64,000 nucleotides of DNA from contig CM055312.2 in assembly GCA_029255685.2 (NCBI GenBank), forward strand, positions 85,663,010-85,727,009, in the 5' to 3' direction. The notes beneath the pieces were generated by a model. That model had not been told where the DNA came from, made no database searches, and was given only the letters and a program-made list of their open reading frames with translations. The DNA comes from Silene conica. Its lineage: Eukaryota; Streptophyta; Magnoliopsida; Caryophyllales; Caryophyllaceae. The stretch's first letter is position 1. Each line of letters opens with the position of its first letter. The position numbers were made by a program, and so were the translations under genes. This document shows positions 10,581 to 19,223 of the stretch, piece by piece.

Positions 10581-10607
10581 AAAATAATAATAATAATAAT
10601 AATAATA
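10581..10607 (+). repeat. (AAT)n tail of the LINE
   Basis: About nine AAT units form the 3' terminus in place of poly(A). Microsatellite tails are known for some non-L1 LINE clades. Confidence 0.8.
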
Positions 10608-10800
10608 TGATTCTTTTGTTTTTGGGTGTTGGGTGTAATATGAGGAGCTTAGGTTAGCTTAATTTATATATTAATTACATCATGCATGCATAATGGATTG
10701 TTATCAAAGTCAACTAGTCAAGGTACTCAATTTTCTCAAGGCCGGCCTTGTTCAACAACTTACAAACTTCAAATTTATATTAATTGCATGCATACAAAAG
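10608..10800 (-). promoter_or_regulatory. Displaced upstream region of peptide gene 1
   Basis: On the minus strand this segment aligns with the upstream region of the paralogous peptide gene (15120-15290). Both contain AATTTGAAGTTTGTAA, GAGAAAATTGAGTACC-like and TTGACTTTGAT/TTGACTTTAAT blocks in the same order. It is therefore the original promoter side of peptide gene 1, now 8.6 kb away from its ATG at 2002. W-box cores TTGACT occur at 10708-10713 and 10716-10721 (minus). One of them is conserved in the paralogue, so control by WRKY factors is a reasonable inference. Confidence 0.7.
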
Positions 10801-11036
10801 TTACTTCAAATTTAATAAATCACAAAGCCTTATAGACTAAAACTATATAGTATAATTAACTTGTTAAAATCTATTTAAATTACATTAAAATTCTTTGATT
10901 TGTGGATTATATATAAGTATTGATTGATGAATGAGATAAATATAACAATAATGTAATATTGCATGAATAGAAAATTTACTTCAAATTTAATAAATTTGAA
11001 GTCATGTGTCTATTTTTTTAAAATTTTAATTTCTAT

Positions 11037-11231
11037 AGTAAGTCTTGCTTGTGACGGGTCACTATTTGTGACGGATAGTTTGTGAGATAAAATGGATACA
11101 AAATGAGTTAGTGGAGAAAGGGACCACACGAATAGTGTTGGAGAGAGAGAAAAAGTGGATATTTTGTGAGAGAAAACAGTATCCGTCACAAGCTTGCGAC
11201 GGATAGTACCGTTGCAAATAAGAATTTGTGT
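11037..11231. mobile_element. MITE inserted in the foldback left arm
   Basis: The element is flanked by AATTTCTAT (11028-11036) and TATTTCTAT (11232-11240), 8 of 9 matching, the TSD size of Mutator-like elements. The imperfect terminal repeats share TCTTGCTTGTGACGG / TCTTATTTGCAACGG. The opposite foldback arm lacks the element and has a single copy of the target, so the borders are well supported. It contains repeated GTGACGGAT/ATCCGTCAC motifs. Confidence 0.7.
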
Positions 11232-12428
11232 TATTTCTATTGCCATATTAATCTACTCGTCGAGCTACTTTCGTGTTCCCCGTTCTCCTTACTCTACCAC
11301 CAAATAACGAAATACCGCTAACATTCTCTTCTTCTCACTACCGTTATCATATTCACATCTTTGTTTGAGTTATTAGTTCCATGGTTTTGCGCAAAAAATA
11401 ACCCGCAATATTGCCGTTCATTTAACGATTTCATTTTCGCATTTTGTTGTACTGTTTAACTGATACTTGTATTAGTTCCTTATTCCGACCACCAAGTTTG
11501 TAGGATGGAACTACACAAATACTGCATCTTCACATTCCATCTGAATATACCCACTTACTAAAGGTAGGCTTCAAAACATCATAACCAAACATTCTATCAG
11601 AAATTCGGAACAGGAACATTACAGAAATGCGTAACCTGCAGAAAACAGCGATTATGTACAAATAGTAAACAGAAAAGAGTTAAAAGGTTTCCATAGACAA
11701 TTATCTATTTAGCATTACAACATTTCATATACTCATATTATAAAACTCTACTTTTAGCTAGTTTCATTTTCAGTGACACAACCTCATGTTTCATCAACAA
11801 GTCACCTGATACCATATATATTATGGCTTGGACTGGCACTTTCCATGTAATTCTTCGTATAATATTGTCAAATCTCAGTCTCACCAAGGAACCAAGGACA
11901 AAAAACAGTTTAACTGAAAGTCTGAAAGATGCAGGAGTGCCAACTGTACTGGTATATGTTTATTTTGAAGAAACTTGAGGGGCACAAGTGGAAATTGGGA
12001 GGTTAGAAGTGGTGCATACCTATTAGGATATTGGGTCTGTATTAGGTCTGTATTAGGTCCATCTATGCTTAGGGTTCTATTATCCTAGGGTTCAATATAA
12101 GCCACCAACTAATAATACAATTTCATATGCTATTCTCTCAATATAATCTTATCATGTACCAGAGCCCTTCGTTGCAAGTGAGTAACTAATGCTAGTATCG
12201 ATCAGTTAAACAGTACAGCAAAATGTGAAAATGAAATCGTTAAATGAACGATAATATTGTGGGTTATTTTTTACGCAAAACCATGGACCTAATAACTCAA
12301 ACAAAGATGTGAATATGACCACGGTAGTGAGAAGAAGAGAATGATAACAGTATTTCGTTATTTGGTGGTCGGAGTAAGGAAAACGGAGAAGACGAAAGTA
12401 GTTTGACGAGTAGATTAATATGGCAATA

Positions 12429-13461
12429 GAATTTTTTGGTGTTTTGGGGTTATTTACCCAATTAATTGGGTAATTAGTGTTCTTTTGAAACTATTTTGAG
12501 TTATAGTGTCCACGTGGCAGTTTTTGCGTTTTTTTTAGATTTGTTGGTAAGCCGCTAAGAAGTATAGCGGCTTTACCTTTGTTTTTTTTTTTTTAAATTT
12601 TGACAGAAACTTACAGGAGGTATTGTTTTCGCGAAGGAAAGGACAAGAGCAAAAGCCGGCAAGCCGCTATACTTCTAAGCGGCTTTGCCTAAGTTTTCTC
12701 ATTCAGCAGATTCATTTAAAGGTAACAATTCGAAAAAAAAAAATGAGAAATAGGTAAAGCCGCTGAGCTCCCTAGCGGTTTTGTTGGCTGTATAAAAAAA
12801 AACGCAACTTTTCTCATTCAGCATTCATATCACTCGAAAAAATCCCCAATTACAAAACTTAAAACCCTAATTGGGATTTTAAAAAAATCTCCATTGGGAT
12901 TTTCGAAAATGGGAGTTTGTATTTGCAACGTGTTTTTCTATGTTAACTCTGTCGGAAATTTGAAGCATGAGAGTTTTTCTACGTGTTTTTCTACGTTTTT
13001 CTTCCCTGCCCATCAACCTCCTGGAAAATGTTCCATTTTTTTTTTAAACTCTTTCAGCAAAACCGCTGAGATCCTCGGCGGCTTCCTTATTTTTTTGGTG
13101 ATTTTCCTCAAAGCCGCTGACAACTTCAGCGGCTTCACTTATTTTCCGTCTTTCTTTCCAGCCTCAAATAAAGCCCCTGGAAAGTTGAAACAAAAAAAAA
13201 AATTGAAACTCCTCAAAGCCGCTGACAACCTCAGCGGCTTCCCTTCTTTTCCAAGATTCTTCCCAGACTCACAGCCACTGGAAAGTTGAGACAAAAAAAA
13301 AATTGCAACTGGGTAAAGCCGCTGAAGACCTCAGCGGCTTTGCCTAATATCTGCAAAAAATCCGAAAAGTGTCCACGTGGACACCATAACCCAAATTATT
13401 TTCAAACCAACCCCAATTACCCAATTATTTTCGTCAAAAACACCAATTCACCAAAGAATTC
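12429..13461. mobile_element. MULE-type element with palindrome array (family A)
   Basis: A perfect 9-bp TSD, ATGGCAATA, lies at 12420-12428 and 13462-13470. The ends GAATTTTTTGGTG and (reverse complement) GAATTCTTTGGTG open about 85 bp of degenerate inverted repeat that runs to a shared GTGTCCACGTGG box (12507 and 13368). There is no transposase frame. The interior carries seven short palindromes built on AAAGCCGCTGA/TCAGCGGCTTT. The inverted repeats resemble those of the element at 44209-45378. Confidence 0.85.
12549..13342. repeat. Array of seven GCCGCT palindromes inside MULE A
   Basis: Hairpin-capable units lie at 12549-12574, 12661-12685, 12756-12783, 13061-13084, 13110-13135, 13215-13240 and 13315-13342. 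Stems are 8-11 bp (AAAGCCGCTGA with TCAGCGGCTTT) around 4-9 base loops. The last units sit in a roughly 100-bp direct repeat sharing ACTGGAAAGTTGA plus an A-run. The second unit is nearly the reverse complement of the first. Confidence 0.85.
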
Positions 13462-13870
13462 ATGGCAATACAAATGAAAGTTAATAAAAATTAGACACAT
13501 GACTTCTCCCTGTGTGGAGACTGGAGATGAAGACCAATATCCTGCCATGAAATTTGGTACATAACTAGTGATAGCAACTAGTTTTAAATTTATAAAAAAA
13601 ATAAAAAATTTAAAAATGATGACTTGAACCCAGTTTTAGTAAATAGTTTGAAACCGTGCTATTTTGTTAAATAGTTCCATTTACAACTCCTATTAAGCAA
13701 AAACTTCTTTGTTAGGTTCATCTTTATTCGGGATAGTACTTGAGGACGTCATATTGACGGAAAAAAAGGATCAATTGATCGGTACCATGTAGGAATGAGT
13801 TTATGGCTAAAAACTTGAATATTATTGATTCATAACATGAGTATTTATACAAAGAATTAGTAACCTAACT

Positions 13871-14698
13871 CAGTGGCGGACCCAGAATTTTTGTGCAAGG
13901 GGGGCACAAAAAAATTTTGACGCGTTATCTACGCGTGTCTAAGAAAATATTTTTATATTTTAAATTTTTTTTCCTATATTAAATAATATTGAAGTAAAAA
14001 ATGGGAAAAATTGGACTTATAGATATTTTTTTATTTTCAAAAATAACGTTTTCTCGAAAATACTACAAAGTATATATTTTAACTTAAAGTTGTAGAATAT
14101 ACTCCCTCCTATTCTGAATAACTGTCACATTTGCCGTTTTCGTCTATTCACGTAATTGTCACATATTCCATTTTGGGACATTATTTATACTTATTTTATT
14201 CACTCTAACCCACAATAATACCCCACCTTACCCCACAACACTACTTATTTTAATCACCTCTACTCACAATAATAATCAATAATACATTTTCTCTCTCCAA
14301 TCTTCCCACCCCACACATTACTTTACATTAAACAAATGAATTCCTTAATTCTCGTGCCCAACCCGAAATGTGACACTTATTCCGAATAGGAGGGAGTAAT
14401 AAATTTTGGTACAAAATCTAACAATAAATACTAGTGGTTTAATGGTTTAGAACTTCCCATATATTCTGAAGGTCATGGGTTCAAATCTTATATTATGCAA
14501 TTTTTTCACATATATTTGAAAGAGGTAATATGAACTAAGGCCCAAAAAAATTATCAATATGATGTAGGATAAAAATTGACACCTTTACCAATTATGCCAT
14601 GATAACTATATGTCTATATTGGAGACTTATAAAAACTTAATTTCGAAAATTTCATGGGGGGCACGTGCCCACCCCGACACCGCCTAAATCCGCCCCTG
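13871..14698. mobile_element. Non-autonomous hAT element, 828 bp
   Basis: A perfect 8-bp TSD ACCTAACT lies at 13863-13870 and 14699-14706. The ends are CAGTGGCGGACCCAG and (reverse complement) CAGGGGCGGATTTAG. The interior keeps GGTTCAAATC and GTGCCCACCCC blocks also seen in the other hAT copies of this window. It has no transposase. It contains a nested Stowaway MITE. It lies about 150 bp downstream of the stop codon of peptide gene 2. Confidence 0.9.
14102..14396. mobile_element. Stowaway-type MITE nested in the hAT
   Basis: TA duplicated at both borders, with terminal inverted repeats CTCCCTCCTATTCTGAATAA / CTCCCTCCTATTCGGAATAA of about 30 bp. This is the Tc1/Mariner-derived CTCCCTCC type common in plants. 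295 bp, non-coding. Confidence 0.9.
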
Positions 14699-14855
14699 AC
14701 CTAACTTACCATAAACTAAGAAAACTACACCAAATATAATAAGCAACTAATAGAAGAATATATTGGAGCAAGTTAGAATTAGGAAAACTAACAATATATT
14801 TACTAATTATGAGATTCCTGTATCTTTATCAGTTTCATGGCGGCACGCAAAGGCC

Positions 14856-15101
14856 TTATCCTATCAGAGGAGGAGGGAACCCCTTGTTAACTGGTGCAAA
14901 ACTATGGAACAACATTCTCCTCGGTCCGGTACCTCTGCTTTCGCCATTGAAATGTGTGGTATAAATGCCAGTGTTACGGTTGATGGCCTCCTTGGCCGAG
15001 GCTAGCAAGTGAGGTCGTCCTGACACCGGATTTGGAATCATGAGCAGACAGATGATTAAGGCAAGAAAGACAACGCAAACAAGTTGAGTTGGATTATGCA
15101 T
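14856..15101 (-). CDS. Small secreted peptide precursor, 81 aa (peptide gene 2)
   Basis: Starts MHNPTQLVCVVFLALIICLL: a signal peptide ending near PVSG, then GRP, a variable linker, a basic PRR site, and the C-terminal HSFAPVNKGFPPPLIG before TAA. The arrangement (secretion signal, variable pro-region, dibasic-like site, short conserved Pro/Gly-rich end) is typical of secreted peptide-hormone precursors. The closest relative in this window is peptide gene 1, with a shared signal peptide, GRP and G-(Y/F)-P-x-P-x-I-G. Its leader and upstream DNA to about 15300 are intact and align with 10608-10800. A weak likeness to the IDA core (PKGVPIPP) is noted, without the usual SAPSKRHN end. Probably the functional member of the pair. 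Confidence 0.65.
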   Translation of the reverse strand: MHNPTQLVCVVFLALIICLLMIPNPVSGRPHLLASAKEAINRNTGIYTTHFNGESRGTGPRRMLFHSFAPVNKGFPPPLIG

Positions 15102-15209
15102 TTTGGAAGGCTAGTTTAGTTCATTTTTTAACTAATATGGTGAGATGCTTGGGTTGGGTTTAATTTGCACTTGTATTAGTTGCATATTGGAAAAGTAGAC
15201 TATTATTAA

Positions 15210-15215
15210 AGTCAA
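15210..15215 (-). promoter_or_regulatory. Conserved W-box upstream of peptide gene 2
   Basis: TTGACT on the minus strand, about 110 bp upstream of the ATG, lies in the same aligned context as the TTGACT at 10708-10713 upstream of peptide gene 1. W-boxes are WRKY-binding cores. Function is inferred from conservation between two paralogues only. Confidence 0.4.
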
Positions 15216-15301
15216 AGTACTGAATTTTCTCAGACGTTGTTTGTTGAACAAGTAACTTATTACAAACTTCAAATCTATATGGCGTATGTTGTGTTATGCA
15301 A

Positions 15302-15921
15302 CAACGGTAAAAATTAAGGAAAGATCTTATCCGATAGAAGGATGGTTGTGACGTGGCTTCGTTGACACTTGATTTCTAAGATTAACACAACCGTTGCAAC
15401 CTTGGTGTATGCAAAGCCGCATATGAGAACAGCCAAGAACGTTCCAGAGCCAGGCGAGGCGAGCGCGCGTGTGGGCTAGCCCGAACTTGTCGACCTCCAC
15501 AAAAGGTCCACTCACAAGTTCAAACTAAAGGACAGAGAAGTACAATATAAACCGATAAAACTTGTTTTATTTTTCCATGTGAGACAAGAAAAATACGGTA
15601 ATTTTGTAAATACTTGTATTGAGCCATTTATTCCAACATGTTCGTTCGGTCATCATCTTAGTTAATCCCTTTTGTCTAGTTCATATCCCGGTTTATCGTC
15701 GAGGAGTCTGAATATAAGTTAAATTAAAAAACTTGAATTGAATAATTAAATAACTTAATAGTGTTTGTTTCTTTAATTTTGTTTGTTCCCTATTTCCTCA
15801 TCATCTCCCTCCACACCCCATAATAATCCCTCTAATCTAAAGTCGTAAATGACAAAGCGACAAATAAAAGTAACTTACGGATCGGAGTACCATGTTTGGA
15901 ATCGCATATAATAAGATATAT
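15302..15921. other. Intergenic, nothing recognised
   Basis: AT-rich DNA with one GC-richer patch at 15410-15500. Short open frames there have no recognisable domain. No terminal-repeat structure was found. Confidence 0.4.
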
Positions 15922-15932
15922 AAGAATATAAG

Positions 15933-17715
15933 GTGCGAAAACGTATTTCTTTCTGAAATAATCATTTTCTATCAGCTGCTGCTGGAAGGTTGACTCTTAT
16001 TAATTCTGTCATCTCTTCCCTTTCTATTTATTCTCTATCTGCATTTAAAATGCCGCTAAGTGTGGTTGAAAAGATCTCGTCTTTACTCTCACAATTTTGG
16101 TGGAAAAGACATGTTAATGGGTTTGGCCTTTACAGGTGTAGTAATTTATTCCTGAATGCACCCAAATTTTAAGGAGGACTACTTGGTATTCGCAATATAC
16201 GTTGTTTCAATCAAAGTCTGTTAGCAAAAATTGGTTGGCGTATCCTTAGTAATCCCAATTGCCTCATAGCTAAAACTCTGGGCACTTTTTTCCCATTTCT
16301 TGGATTAAACCTGATGAAGTCGGATTCTTTATCCCGTTCTAATGTTTCCTGAGGAGTCCGTGGGATTAGTTGGGGGCTTGCTTTATTAAAACAAGGTTTA
16401 AGTTGGGAGGTTGGTTTTCCTTCCTATTTGGATGTTTGGAAAGATGAATGGGTTGAAGGAAATTTGTTAAGTTCCTGTTTGAATTTGCCGGAATCTAGTT
16501 CAAATTGTAAACCAAATTTGATGGTAGCACAGCTTCAAAACTCAAATGCTTCATGGAATGAAGATGCTATTAGAACACATTGTGGAGCTTTGGATGTTCC
16601 ATATATTTTATCTATTCTTATGGCTGAGGAACATGTTTGGGACTGCCTCTTTTGGAAATATAATGCTAATGGCATTTACTCGGTTAAGAGCGGCTATTTC
16701 ATGGCTTTTAAATCTTTATGGCATGCCAAAGCTACCAAAAGTGATAAAGACAGAATTAATTTAAACACAAAGTCCTTTATTTCATCAAAACTTTGGTCAC
16801 TCAATATACCGGTTAAATGGAACGTATGTATTCCTTTGGAAGTTGTTAACCAACACCCTGCCAGTTGGTTCTGAAGGAGTTAGAAGACACTTAAACTGGT
16901 CGGGAAGGTGCTGTTTTTGTGAAAATACGGATGTGGTTGAAACTTTGAATCACTTGTTTCGAGATTCTGATATGGCTAAATGTATTTGGGCCTCTTCACC
17001 TATAGGGATAAATACTTCAAATGTTGGAGATATTCTGTTGGCGTTTGGTTACTCAATTGGTTTAATTTTCTTAAACGCCACGACAAAGACGGTTCCTCTA
17101 TTATTGCTTTCATTAGTATCTTATGGTGCATTTGAACTCTCCGCAATTCGGTTTAGTTCAAGCAACTTGATTTTAAGAATGCATATGTGCTTCAAGCTTT
17201 TATGAAGAATATTTATACTGATTTGGCTTATGTTGGGTATGCTTGTTCTCCGAGGTCTTCCCTTCCTAGTTTGGATGCTACTAGCTTCAATTTTATGGAA
17301 AAGATTAGGAATTCCTTTCCTTTTTGTATCCTTGGGTCAAAGCTATGCTCTTCGTCTGTCCGTATTAAGTGTGATGCTAGTTGGCTACAAAATTATGAAG
17401 CTTCAGCAGGATGGTTTTTGAAGATGCAAAATTTTCATCATCGCATTGAAGGGTCTGCTACTTTTTGGGCAAGTTCTCCTCTTCAAACTGAAGCTAAGGC
17501 TTTTCTTGCAGCTGTCAAATTTGCCTTTTCTAAGAGTTTACGACATATTGATATCTCTTCTGATTTCTTGGAATTGGTTTCTCAAGTCGCTGGAGTATCT
17601 TCACCTAGTCATTGTATCAAGGGGATTATATTTTCCCTTTTTTCTATGCTTAATAATTTTCACTGTATTTCCATAAGTTTTTGTCCTAGGAATCTGAATA
17701 AGCTCATTCTATAGC
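15933..17715 (+). pseudogene. L1 ORF2 remnant: RT thumb, zf-RVT and RNase H
   Basis: The frame shows FLSAAAGRLTLINSVISSLS (post-RT L1 signature), then GGLLGIRNIRCFNQSLLAKI, then a zinc-binding RT region (RCCFCEN...LNHLFRDS), then an RNase H domain. The RNase H acidic residues are visible as IKCDASW, QTEAKAF and ISSDFLEL. Several frameshifts and stops (for example after NAPKF at about 16170 and at about 16350) separate the pieces. Presence of RNase H places it in a different L1 lineage from the element at 53990-58770, which ends without one. Confidence 0.85.
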
Positions 17716-17772
17716 TTCTAAGGCTAGGGGATGAATATCTTTTCATTTGTACCTTTCAAAAAAAAAAAAAAA
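15933..17772 (+). mobile_element. 5'-truncated L1-type LINE with 11-bp TSD
   Basis: TSD AAGAATATAAG lies at 15922-15932 and, after a poly(A) tail, at 17773-17783. The insert begins inside the RT C-terminal region, so it was truncated during target-primed reverse transcription. It ends after an RNase H domain with about 18 A residues. 1.84 kb of a family that would be about 6 kb if full length. Confidence 0.9.
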
Positions 17773-18007
17773 AGAATATAAGATAAGTTGATTAATGGGG
17801 CTTGAGACTCTTCACAATTAGCATATGAAAGTACAATCATTATATATATTACATAAGTACATAACATCGTTGCATTTTTTGTAAACCGGGCATGACTTGG
17901 ACTCGATCTGTACTCGACCAAACCCTAACTTTACATAATCATATGTCTACCTATCTGACGGGTCTAGGTTGTGAACCGATTTGACCCATAATAATCCGTG
18001 GGTATAA

Positions 18008-18716
18008 TTATGAAGCAGCACAGAGACGATCATCTATATTTTTGGCACAATCAAGCAAAAAGTTAATGTACAAACTGGCATCAGGAGCATCACAACTCTT
18101 CTTTTCATACTCAAAACTCCACTTGACAATACAACCCTCATCCTTTGGAATTGCTTCAATCTTAGACTTGAGGTACTTATAATTGCTTCTTAACACGCCC
18201 ACTCCCTCGAAATACTTGTATATCACAAACTTCTTCTTCTCATCAATTTCTGCGACTTTTGTCTTGACGAAATCATGATGACCAACTACATATAAACATG
18301 GTATAAGCTAAGTATAAATCAAGGCGATCTTAGTTATGACTGTTACCTAGCTAGGTACGCGTCTGAAAAACCAGTCACTAAATTAAAATACCGTAACTAG
18401 GAAGTTATGAGAAAGTGTGTAGATAAGATGTAAGGTAAATTTATGCTAATTTAGTGTAGATCAGTCTTATTATACGAGAATTTGGGAAGTCGTTAATGGC
18501 TAAAATTCAACAAAACGAGTGCTTACGTGCGATAAAATGCCATGTACTAACAGCACCAAGTGAATGATGGAAACACCCTTCATGCAACTCAATTTTGGGA
18601 TACTTATCTGGGCACCATTCTGAAATAAGGTTGGATTTTCGCGTCCAAAGTTCAAAAAACTTATCTGCTTGAGATTTGATCTCAATTTGGCCTTCTGCTT
18701 TCTCAATTTGAGCCAT
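18008..18716 (-). CDS. MLP-like protein (Bet v 1 superfamily), two exons, 155 aa
   Basis: Exon 1 18716-18527, intron 18526-18286 (GTAAGC...TGTAG), exon 2 18285-18008. The exons total 468 bp, a clean 155-residue protein plus TAA. It begins MAQIEKAEGQIEIKSQADKF, with EWCPDKYPKIELHEG and GAVSTWHFIA in exon 1, then GHHDFVKTKVAEID, VIYKYFEGVG and IPKDEGCIVKWSFEYEKKS in exon 2. These are the hallmark segments of major latex protein-like members, which form a hydrophobic ligand pocket and act in the cytosol or phloem sap. Length and the single intron, just after the WHF segment, fit the family. No lesion is visible. Upstream DNA is cut by a 10-kb hAT composite 169 bp above the ATG, leaving the core promoter in place. 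Confidence 0.9.
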
Positions 18717-18771
18717 TTTTCTTTGGTTTAATAGATTATTTTACGTACTTCAATCTTAATGCACCCCTTTC

Positions 18772-18778
18772 TTTATAC
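18772..18778 (-). promoter_or_regulatory. Probable TATA box of the MLP gene
   Basis: TATAAAG on the minus strand, 56-62 bp upstream of the ATG at 18716, implies a short leader. It lies between the gene and the hAT insertion at 18886. Confidence 0.55.
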
Positions 18779-18992
18779 AAGTATGTAGTCCGTGGGAATC
18801 TCCAAAGATAGCCGCCCATAGTTTAATAACTTTAATGATTCCCCATTTACACAAAGAATCCAACGCAAGTACATGCAGTGGCGGCACGGACGAAGTTAGG
18901 TCAGTATAAAGTTCAGGGTCGGCTATATCTATATTATGGATGTCTATATTCACTAATCATAGATGACCTATCATTATATATTTAGCACTATC

Positions 18993-19216
18993 TGAGAATT
19001 TCTAAAGAACGGAAAAAAGTGATTGAAATATTGTAAATATAATTGATCCTTCAACGTACATCCAATACATCCATATATACTACACTTAGCATGTAGTACA
19101 ATTCTACTCAAACCAAAACTCATGATAAATTATCTATCTTACCTAAAAGATAAAGAATACACAAAAGATAAATTACTTATTCATATTCCATATATCTTAT
19201 GGAATATATTCTAACA
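18993..19216 (-). repeat. Copia 3' LTR
   Basis: 224 bp bounded by TGAGAAT...TAACA on the plus strand (TGTTA...TCTCA in element sense). It is the downstream LTR in element orientation. Confidence 0.9.
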
Positions 19217-19223
19217 CTCCCCC

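Larger units (their letters stand above)
2041..10607 (+). mobile_element. LINE with restriction-like endonuclease, split by a CACTA element
   Basis: A non-LTR retrotransposon with a 5' UTR (2041-2487), one long damaged reading frame (2488-3995, resumed 8848-10520) and an (AAT)n tail (10581-10607). Removing 3996-8847 leaves about 3.7 kb of LINE. The left boundary is inferred by aligning the flanks with the upstream region of the paralogous peptide gene. There the sequence ACTAATATG is continuous, whereas here ACTAATA stands at about 2020-2030 and ATG at about 10607. The domain order (N-terminal Cys/His fingers, reverse transcriptase, Cys-Cys-His-Cys finger, PD-(D/E)xK-like nuclease, no apurinic endonuclease) is that of R2-type LINEs, not the L1 type usual in plants. 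At least four frameshifts make it dead. Confidence 0.75.
10998..13506. mobile_element. Long-inverted-repeat (foldback) element carrying two younger insertions
   Basis: GAAGTCATGTGTCTA at 10998 is mirrored by TAGACACATGACTTC ending at 13506. The arms continue inward for about 280 bp. The left arm is 10998-11036 plus 11232-11475; the right arm is about 12190-12428 plus 13471-13506. The left arm is interrupted by a MITE (11037-11231) and the right arm by a MULE (12429-13461). The matching sequence in the opposite arm shows both empty sites. The central 11480-12190 is AT-rich with no clear coding frame. No TSD was found, so the superfamily is open. Long arms suggest a MULE or foldback element. 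Confidence 0.7.

Noticed and set aside
12894..13289. 131-codon open frame inside MULE A
   Set aside because: It is made of the palindrome repeats and A/T runs read in one frame; low complexity, no domain.
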